Positions 1 to 4,508 of a stretch of DNA of 15,774 nucleotides are shown piece by piece. Numbering within the stretch: position 1 is the first letter of the stretch; each line of letters opens with the position of its first letter. The notes under the pieces are model-generated. The model saw nothing but the letters and a program-made list of their open reading frames with translations. It was not told the DNA's origin and ran no database searches. A program made the position numbers and the translations under genes. Source of the stretch: Bacteroidales bacterium (GTDB taxonomy: Bacteria; Bacteroidota; Bacteroidia; Bacteroidales; Bacteroidaceae); assembly GCA_004558535.1 (NCBI GenBank), contig SFCP01000098.1, forward strand, positions 1 to 15,774, written 5' to 3'.

Positions 1-18
1 ACAACGCGGTAATTTTCA

Positions 19-61
19 AGAAACTACCAAAATATTTCGGTAATTACCAAAATATCGCGCA
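19..61 (+). repeat. Two degenerate 20-22 bp brick repeats
   Basis: The motif A(C/T)TACCAAAATAT occurs at 23-35 and 43-55, a 20-bp period. The surrounding AAACTACC...TTTCG resembles the bricks at 392-476 and 3914-3994 (AAACTACAAAGGACTTGCG). I read this as a diverged fragment of the same repeat family. The similarity is short and could be partly chance. No gene is supported in positions 1-265. Confidence 0.4.
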
Positions 62-89
62 CCCGAGCTGGCAAAATCATCGCAAAGGC

Positions 90-233
90 GGCTTCGGCGC
101 CATGTCCTGCCGATGGAGCGCAAGCAACGGGCGGGCCGTCGCCGCACTTCACCTGCTTCGGCGTCACGACCTGCCGACGGAGCGCGAGCAACGGGCGGGC
201 CGGCGCCGCGCTTCGCCTGCTTCGGCGTCGCCG
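90..233. repeat. Tandem ~64-bp G+C-rich direct repeat (two copies plus a partial)
   Basis: Positions 106-169 and 170-233 align without gaps. About five mismatches fall in the first 60 bases. Both copies contain GCAACGGGCGGGCC and CCTGCTTCGGCGTC. A partial earlier copy (GCTTCGGCG) lies at 91-99. The short open frames over it on both strands are repeat translations with no recognisable protein, so I call it non-coding. Confidence 0.8.
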
Positions 234-296
234 CACAGCTCCTCGCGCAGCGGCGCAGGGGAGGCGCGGCCAAATGTTAAAACAAAAAATGGCGGA

Positions 297-328
297 TTTG
301 GATTTCGGGCGAAAATTGCGTAACTTTA
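297..328 (+). promoter_or_regulatory. Bacteroidota-type promoter in element copy 1
   Basis: TTTG at 297-300 and TAACTTTA at 321-328 are separated by 20 bases. The Bacteroidota consensus is TTTG-N19-TAnnTTTG; only the last base of the -7 box departs from it. The paired positions in copy 2 (10018-10021 and 9990-9997) also fit, with the same 20-base spacer. Transcription would start near 335, directly in front of the hairpin at 338-378. Confidence 0.5.
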
Positions 329-337
329 CCGTAGGAA

Positions 338-378
338 CGGAGCAGACCTCAGCGCATACAGGTCCGCTCCGCTTTTTT
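338..378 (+). terminator. Intrinsic terminator hairpin / possible tiny hairpin RNA, copy 1
   Basis: CGGAGCAGACCT (338-349) pairs with AGGTCCGCTCCG (360-371), a 12-bp stem with one A-C mismatch and a 10-base loop. TTTTTT follows at 373-378. It lies about 10 bases past the -7 box of the promoter at 297-328, so the predicted transcript is only about 45 nt and is nearly all hairpin. It could instead terminate a plus-strand gene lying left of the window. Copy 2 has the same arrangement with no upstream gene to terminate. Confidence 0.75.
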
Positions 379-391
379 ATCGCCTGTTTCG

Positions 392-476
392 GCGGAAAAC
401 TATCCGGCACTTGGAAAAAATTACATAGGAGATAGAAAAAATTACATAGGACTTCGTTGAAATTATCCGGCAGATA
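392..476 (+). repeat. Brick array B: four 21-bp tandem repeats
   Basis: Units run 392-413, 414-434, 435-455 and 456-476. Unit 1 contains AACTATCCGGCACTTG, units 2 and 3 contain AAAAAATTACATAGGA, and unit 4 contains AAATTATCCGGCAGATA. The pattern AA(C/T)TAy..(G)GcActtg recurs in the arrays at 3914-3994 and 9843-9926. One frame reads ENYPALGKNYIGDRKNY and then meets a stop at 458-460. Confidence 0.8.
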
Positions 477-491
477 GTTTCAACGAAGTCC
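449..491. repeat. Perfect 14-bp inverted repeat
   Basis: GGACTTCGTTGAAA (449-462) is the exact reverse complement of TTTCAACGAAGTCC (478-491). The 15-base loop holds a TTATCCGGCAGATAG brick segment. There is no T-tract on either side, so it is unlikely to be an intrinsic terminator. Copy 2 has no equivalent. Confidence 0.85.
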
Positions 492-546
492 CAAGCGCGC
501 CATTTTTCGCAGGAGCGGAAGTGACAAAAACTGCACCAAAATGGGC

Positions 547-573
547 CTTTAAGAAAGTTTACATTAAATCTAC
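547..573 (+). repeat. 27-bp conserved box of the composite element, copy 1
   Basis: The box starts CTTTAAGAAAGTTTAC, has A at the one variable position, and ends TTAAATCTAC. The reverse strand of 9768-9794 is identical at 26 of 27 positions. Weaker similarity continues to about 600. It matches no promoter or binding-site consensus that I recognise. Confidence 0.8.
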
Positions 574-625
574 TGCTGCACTTCTATGCACTTCTGCGGC
601 GGCGGGAAATATGCAACACCTACCT

Positions 626-660
626 AAAAAAAGCAGAAAGCACGGCGGCGCTTTCTGCTT
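626..660 (-). terminator. Intrinsic terminator of the gltX-waaA unit
   Basis: AAGCAGAAAGC (631-641) pairs perfectly with GCTTTCTGCTT (650-660), an 11-bp stem with an 8-base loop. Read on the minus strand it is followed by a run of T (plus-strand A at 626-632). It begins 8 bases after the waaA stop codon, as expected for the end of that transcript. Confidence 0.9.
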
Positions 661-668
661 CCTTGACT

Positions 669-1901
669 TTAGGATTTTCCCAGTAGTCGGGGCAGCGTGG
701 CCCGGTAGATCAGGTCCGCCGCTCCGGCATTGCGATGGATGTAGTCGCCCGCGGCACGGCCGGCTTGCCTGCACTCTTCGGGCTGCTCGGTGAAGCGGTC
801 CATCAATTCAGCAAACGAGGCGGCGTCGGTCACCTCGAAGCAACCGCCGCCTGCCAGCAAGGCCTGCGCTTCGCGGAACTTCTTGTTGTTCGGACCGATG
901 AGGACGGGCACGCCATAGACCGCAGCTTCCGGCACATTGTGGATGCCTACGCCGAAACCGCCACCTACGTAGGCCACTTCGGCATAGCGATAGATGGCCG
1001 AGAGCAGTCCGTAGCAATTGATAATGAGGCAGTCGGCCTCGGCAGCCTGTTCGGCCGTCGCTTCGGTATAGCGGACCGACGGCCGTCGCAGTTTGGACTC
1101 TATCTCCCGCAGATGGTCCTCGCTCACCACGTGGGGGGCGATAATCAGGTGCAGATTGGGATGACGGTTGAAGTAATCGATCAGGATATCCTCGCACGGG
1201 GGCCACGTGCTACCGGCCACCAGAACTTTTCGTCCACGGGCAAAGGCTTCGGCAATGGGCAGGGGCTTGGCCGTCTGCATGATGTCGATGACGCGATCGA
1301 AGCGTGTGTCGCCGACTACGCTCACCTGGGTCACGCCTATCTGCGCCAACAGCCGCTGCGACTCCTCGTTCTGTACAAACAGGTGGGTGATGCGGTGCAG
1401 GCAACGGCTGTAGCCACGGCCGTACGAGCGGAAGAATATCTGCCCCGGGCGGAAGATGGAGGATACGCTGTACACAGGAATGCCCTGATGGTGGAGCACT
1501 TCGATGTAGTTGCGCCAAAATTCGTACTTGATGAAGTAGGCTGCCTCGGGACGGGCCAGGCGGATGAACTTCCGGGCATTCAGCGGGGTGTCAAAGGGCA
1601 GGTAGCACACGATGTCGGCCCCGGGATAATCGCGCCGTACCTCGTAGCCGGAGGGCGAGAAGAAGGTAAGGAGAATTTTCTTCTCGGGATGCTCGCGTCG
1701 CAGGCGTTCCATCAGCGGGCGGCCCTGCTCGAACTCACCGAGCGAGGCGGCGTGAAACCATACATAGGTATGCGTGCCCACTTCGCGCCGCAGGATGCGC
1801 CACGTGTTGCGGTGGCCACGCCGCATGAGCCGCGCTTTCGGATTGAAGAGCGACACGACGATGACGCAAAGGTTGTACAGGTAAATAATCAGCGAATACA
1901 C
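669..1901 (-). CDS. waaA: 3-deoxy-D-manno-octulosonic acid (Kdo) transferase
   Basis: WaaA (KdtA, family GT30) moves Kdo from CMP-Kdo to the lipid A precursor at the inner face of the inner membrane. The 410-residue length is usual. Residues 3-19 are a hydrophobic N-terminal anchor. HAASLGEFEQG (50-60) carries the conserved glutamate E56, the likely catalytic base. The C-terminal half has VAGSTWPPCED (228-238) and the donor-site signature GGGFGVGIHNVPEA (313-326). The start is a GTG at 1899-1901; no in-frame ATG lies between it and the upstream in-frame stop at 1950-1952, and the protein begins correctly there. It follows gltX by 68 bp on the same strand and ends 8 bases before a strong terminator, so it is probably co-transcribed with gltX. 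Confidence 0.95.
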   Translation of the reverse strand: MYSLIIYLYNLCVIVVSLFNPKARLMRRGHRNTWRILRREVGTHTYVWFHAASLGEFEQGRPLMERLRREHPEKKILLTFFSPSGYEVRRDYPGADIVCYLPFDTPLNARKFIRLARPEAAYFIKYEFWRNYIEVLHHQGIPVYSVSSIFRPGQIFFRSYGRGYSRCLHRITHLFVQNEESQRLLAQIGVTQVSVVGDTRFDRVIDIMQTAKPLPIAEAFARGRKVLVAGSTWPPCEDILIDYFNRHPNLHLIIAPHVVSEDHLREIESKLRRPSVRYTEATAEQAAEADCLIINCYGLLSAIYRYAEVAYVGGGFGVGIHNVPEAAVYGVPVLIGPNNKKFREAQALLAGGGCFEVTDAASFAELMDRFTEQPEECRQAGRAAGDYIHRNAGAADLIYRATLPRLLGKS

Positions 1902-1969
1902 AGGTGAAGGAATGCTGTGGTGTTCTTCGAAATCAAGGATTCGGCAATACTATAAGGCAGGCGGGCGGC

Positions 1970-3484
1970 CTACTGCAGGGCGGCAATCGCACGCTCCATG
2001 CGCGCCAACGTCTCCTCCTTGCCGAGGAAGGCGGCCAGCTCGTACATATCCGGCCCTTTGCCCGCGCCGACCAAGGCCACGCGCCATGCGTTCCAAGGCT
2101 TCTTGCCGGTGCTCTCGGCCCAGGCGTCGATGACGGCGCGCTGCGACTCGACGGAGAAGTCGGTCAGGCCGGCCAGCAATCCTGCCAGCTCGCGCATGTC
2201 GTCGGCAGTGCCCTCTTTCCAATTCTTGCGTACGAACTTGTCCTCGCGATCGTAGACTTGCGGCGCCGTAAAGAAGAAGTCGCAGAGCGGCCACAGGTCT
2301 TTCACGAAATTAATCTTCTTCATCTTCATCATACCGACCACTGCCTCGACACGCTCCATGGGAGCCTGAATGCCATTCTCGCGGAGGATGGCGTCGAAAG
2401 CGGGCGCAAGGCGGGCGTTGTCGCTGCGCTGCAGATATTCGCGGTTGAACCAAAGGCCCTTGACGTAATCAAACTTGGCGCCGGCCTTGGAGCATTTTGC
2501 CAAGTCAAAGAGGTTGACCAGTTCGTCCATGGTAAGCAATTCCTGGTCCGTCCCGGGATTCCATCCCAGCAATGCCAGGAAATTTATCACGGCCTCGGGC
2601 AGGTAGCCGTCCTCGCGATAACCGGCGCAGACCTCACCACTCGCTCCGTGCCACTCCAGGGGGAAGACCGGGAAGCCGAGGCGGTCGCCGTCGCGCTTGG
2701 AGAGCTTGCCTTTGCCGTCGGGCTTGAGCAGCAGCGGCAGGTGGGCAAAGCGCGGCATCGTGTCGGCCCAACCGAAAGCGCGGTAGAGCAACACGTGCAG
2801 GGGGGACGAGGGCAACCACTCCTCGCCGCGGATGACGTGGGTGATTTCCATCAAATGGTCGTCCACGATATTTGCCAAATGGTAGGTAGGCAGTTGATCA
2901 GCACTCTTGTAGAGCACCTTGTCGTCGAGCACCGAGGAATTGATTTTCACGTCGCCGCGGATAATATCGTCGACATGGACATCCTCGCCCGGCTCGATTT
3001 TGAAGCGGACTACGTACTGGGCGCCACTATCTATCAGGCCCTTTACCTCGTCGGCGGGAAGGGTGAGCGAATTGCGCATCAAGTGGCGCGTATGTGCGTC
3101 GTACTGGAAGTTTTCCACCTCCTTGCGCTTGGCGTCCAGCTCCTCAGGCGTGTCGAAGGCGTAGTAAGCCTTTCCCTCATCCAGGAGTTGTTGCACATAC
3201 TTCTTATATATGTCGCGTCTTTCGCTTTGGCGGTAGGGACCCTTGTCGCCTCCAAATCCGACGCCCTCGTCGAAACGGATGCCGAGCCAGTCGAAAGCCT
3301 CGCGTATATACTCCTCAGCACCGGGCACAAAGCGCTGTGAATCTGTGTCTTCGATACGGAAAATCAATTTACCGCCGTGCTGGCGGGCAAAGAGGTAATT
3401 ATAGAGAGCCGTGCGTACGCCGCCGATATGCAGCGGTCCCGTGGGACTGGGCGCAAATCGCACCCTGACTTGTTTTTGTTCCAT
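1970..3484 (-). CDS. gltX: Glutamyl-tRNA synthetase
   Basis: This class I aminoacyl-tRNA synthetase attaches glutamate to tRNA-Glu in the cytoplasm. The 504-residue product has the HIGH-type motif PSPTGPLHIGG (12-22) and the KMSKS-type motif KLSKRDG (260-266), both needed for ATP use. IEDTDSQR (44-51) and HVIRGEEWLPSSP (216-228) are further family signatures. The open frame extends upstream to 3535, but the start at 3484 (MEQKQVRVRFAPSPTG) is chosen for two reasons: family proteins begin there, and the promoter at 3506-3536 lies downstream of the longer start. It appears to be the first gene of a gltX-waaA unit. I cannot tell from sequence alone whether it also charges tRNA-Gln. Confidence 0.97.
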   Translation of the reverse strand: MEQKQVRVRFAPSPTGPLHIGGVRTALYNYLFARQHGGKLIFRIEDTDSQRFVPGAEEYIREAFDWLGIRFDEGVGFGGDKGPYRQSERRDIYKKYVQQLLDEGKAYYAFDTPEELDAKRKEVENFQYDAHTRHLMRNSLTLPADEVKGLIDSGAQYVVRFKIEPGEDVHVDDIIRGDVKINSSVLDDKVLYKSADQLPTYHLANIVDDHLMEITHVIRGEEWLPSSPLHVLLYRAFGWADTMPRFAHLPLLLKPDGKGKLSKRDGDRLGFPVFPLEWHGASGEVCAGYREDGYLPEAVINFLALLGWNPGTDQELLTMDELVNLFDLAKCSKAGAKFDYVKGLWFNREYLQRSDNARLAPAFDAILRENGIQAPMERVEAVVGMMKMKKINFVKDLWPLCDFFFTAPQVYDREDKFVRKNWKEGTADDMRELAGLLAGLTDFSVESQRAVIDAWAESTGKKPWNAWRVALVGAGKGPDMYELAAFLGKEETLARMERAIAALQ

Positions 3485-3505
3485 ACAGTTTGTGGTTTTT
3501 CGGCG

Positions 3506-3536
3506 CAAATTTACGATAAGTCCTATGAAGCACAAA
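3506..3536 (-). promoter_or_regulatory. Consensus Bacteroidota promoter of gltX
   Basis: On the minus strand TTTG (3536-3533) and TAAATTTG (3513-3506) are separated by exactly 19 bases, a full match to TTTG-N19-TAnnTTTG. Transcription should start near 3500, leaving a leader of about 15 bases before the ATG at 3484. This excludes the longer reading-frame start at 3535. Confidence 0.85.
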
Positions 3537-3649
3537 GCCTCGGCGCGATAAATTAAAAAATATATAAATTATTTTGCCGGACCCGGGAGCCGGTTTTTCC
3601 GGCCTCCGGACAAGTTCTTCGGCTCCCTTGCGCAATTGCATTCAGCCCC

Positions 3650-3686
3650 TTTGCGGCAAATCCATCGCCCTTTTTTGCGGCAAATC
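3650..3686. repeat. Two copies of TTTGCGGCAAATC, 24 bp apart
   Basis: TTTGCGGCAAATC occurs at 3650-3662 and 3674-3686. Each holds the odd palindrome TTTGC-g-GCAAA. A weaker relative (TTTTGGCAAATC) lies near 4015. The pair sits about 140-190 bp upstream of the gltX start. It could be a regulator site or decayed repeat units. No gene is supported between 3537 and 4508; that stretch holds this pair, the purine-rich repeats, brick array C and the 4381-4431 hairpin. Confidence 0.5.
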
Positions 3687-3715
3687 AGCCGGTACTTCTG
3701 CGCTCGGAAGCGGGC

Positions 3716-3860
3716 GGCGGGGGATTTGGCGGGGCGAAGAGAGAGAGGGTGTGGGAGGGAGAAGGATGGGAGCAAGCAGGAGGTGGAAAGAAGCGGGGCG
3801 GGAGGAGGGTGGAAAAGGGAGGCGGGGGATTTGGTGGGGCGAAGAGAGGGAGGGGAAGGA
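3716..3860. repeat. Purine-rich repeat block with a 105-bp higher-order repeat
   Basis: The plus strand is almost all G and A. A 28-bp segment at 3716-3743 recurs at 3821-3848 with one mismatch; both contain GGGGGATTTGG and GGGGCGAAGAGAG. The offset is 105 bp, which is five 21-bp units. Open frames across it are proline- and serine-rich low-complexity sequence without a recognisable protein. Confidence 0.7.
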
Positions 3861-3913
3861 GCCTCAACTTTAACGTTTTTAACCTTCGGAAACAATCTGC
3901 CGGCTGCTTCCGT

Positions 3914-3994
3914 GAAACTACAAAGGACTTGCGAAAAACTATCCGGCACTTAGAAAAAACTACAAAGCACTTAGAAAAAATTATCCGGCAGGTA
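3914..3994 (+). repeat. Brick array C: four 19-21 bp tandem repeats
   Basis: Units start at 3914, 3933, 3953 and 3974. They carry AAACTACAAAGGACTTG, AAACTATCCGGCACTTA, AAACTACAAAGCACTTA and AAATTATCCGGCAGGTA. These match the bricks at 392-476 and 9843-9926. The promoter, hairpin and 27-bp box of the composite elements are not seen here, so this is a stand-alone or decayed copy. Confidence 0.8.
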
Positions 3995-4086
3995 GTTGCC
4001 CCCTCTCCGGGCCTGTTTTTTGGCAAATCGGGGCAAAAAGAAACCGAGGAAATTTCGCGAGCAGCGCCGACCTCGAGGAAATTTAG

Positions 4087-4372
4087 ACGGCGGGAGGAGG
4101 GGTGAAGCGGGCGGGAGGAGAGCAGGAGCGGGCAAGAGGAGGGAGGGAGAGGGCGGAAGGTGAGAGGGAAAAGGCGGGAGGAGGGATGAAGCAGGCGCGA
4201 GAAGAGCAGGGAAAAGGGCGCGAGGAGACAGGGAAAGGGCGGGAGGAGAGCAGGAGCGGGCGGGAAGAGGGGTGAAGCGGCCGCGAGGAGAGAAGAAGCA
4301 GGCGCGAGGAGAGAAGAAGCGAGCGCGAGGAGAGAAGAAGCGAGCGCGAGGAGAAAGGAAGCGGCCGGCAAT
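4087..4372. repeat. Purine-rich tandem array, 21-bp period
   Basis: The last five units are exactly 21 bp (4257-4277, 4278-4298, 4299-4319, 4320-4340, 4341-4361) with core GCGCGAGGAGAGAAGAAG. Earlier units back to about 4087 are more diverged and vary slightly in length. On the minus strand the array is C/T-rich and G-poor, and it lies beyond the M6 protease stop codon. The translated seven-residue repeats such as SLLLSSR come from the 21-bp period and are not evidence for a gene. Confidence 0.8.
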
Positions 4373-4380
4373 GCAAAGCA

Positions 4381-4431
4381 AGTGCTGCACAGGGAAAACT
4401 GCGAGGGGGTGCAGTTTCGCTGTGCAGCACT
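4381..4431. other. Long inverted repeat downstream of the M6 protease gene
   Basis: AGTGCTGCACAG (4381-4392) pairs perfectly with CTGTGCAGCACT (4420-4431). Inside it AAACTGC (4396-4402) pairs with GCAGTTT (4411-4417). The result is a two-step hairpin with a short internal loop and an 8-base terminal loop. It lies 78 bp beyond the M6 stop codon. No T-tract follows on either strand, so it could be an mRNA 3'-end barrier, part of a Rho-dependent terminator with the C/T-rich array behind it, or a protein site. CTATAG-ACTT-CTATAG (4450-4465) forms a smaller hairpin nearby. Confidence 0.75.
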
Positions 4432-4508
4432 GAGTGATGACTATCGATTCTATAGACTTCTATAGTATCTATTATAGGTATGGCGGGCCGCCTTTGCGGC
4501 GTCGCTGA

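Larger units (their letters stand above)
266..600 (+). repeat. Dispersed composite intergenic element, copy 1
   Basis: This stretch is homologous to the reverse strand of 9740-10053. The order of modules is shared: GCGGCCAAATGTTAAAA (266-282), a TTTG...TAACTTTA promoter-like pair (297-328), a hairpin with T6 (338-378), 21-bp bricks (392-476), the 27-bp box (547-573), and a TGCAcTTCtATGCACT tail (577-592). From the ATG inside CCAAATG to GAGCAGACC the two copies align gaplessly over 75 bases with about 50 identities. Mismatches do not favour third codon positions, which argues against a conserved protein. The element sits beyond the waaA terminator and no gene overlaps it. It could be a miniature mobile element, an RNA gene, or both. 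Confidence 0.75.

Noticed and set aside
1904..3340. 478-codon plus-strand open frame opposite gltX
   Set aside because: It is a G+C-driven shadow of gltX, with no recognisable domain. The same holds for the plus-strand frames 735-1907 opposite waaA and 7175-9130 opposite metG.
3485..3535. 17-codon N-terminal extension of gltX
   Set aside because: It would begin upstream of a full-consensus promoter and is absent from the family.
3685..4371. 228-codon minus-strand frame rich in L, S, P and F
   Set aside because: It is a low-complexity translation of the purine-rich repeat array without domain, start signal or homology.
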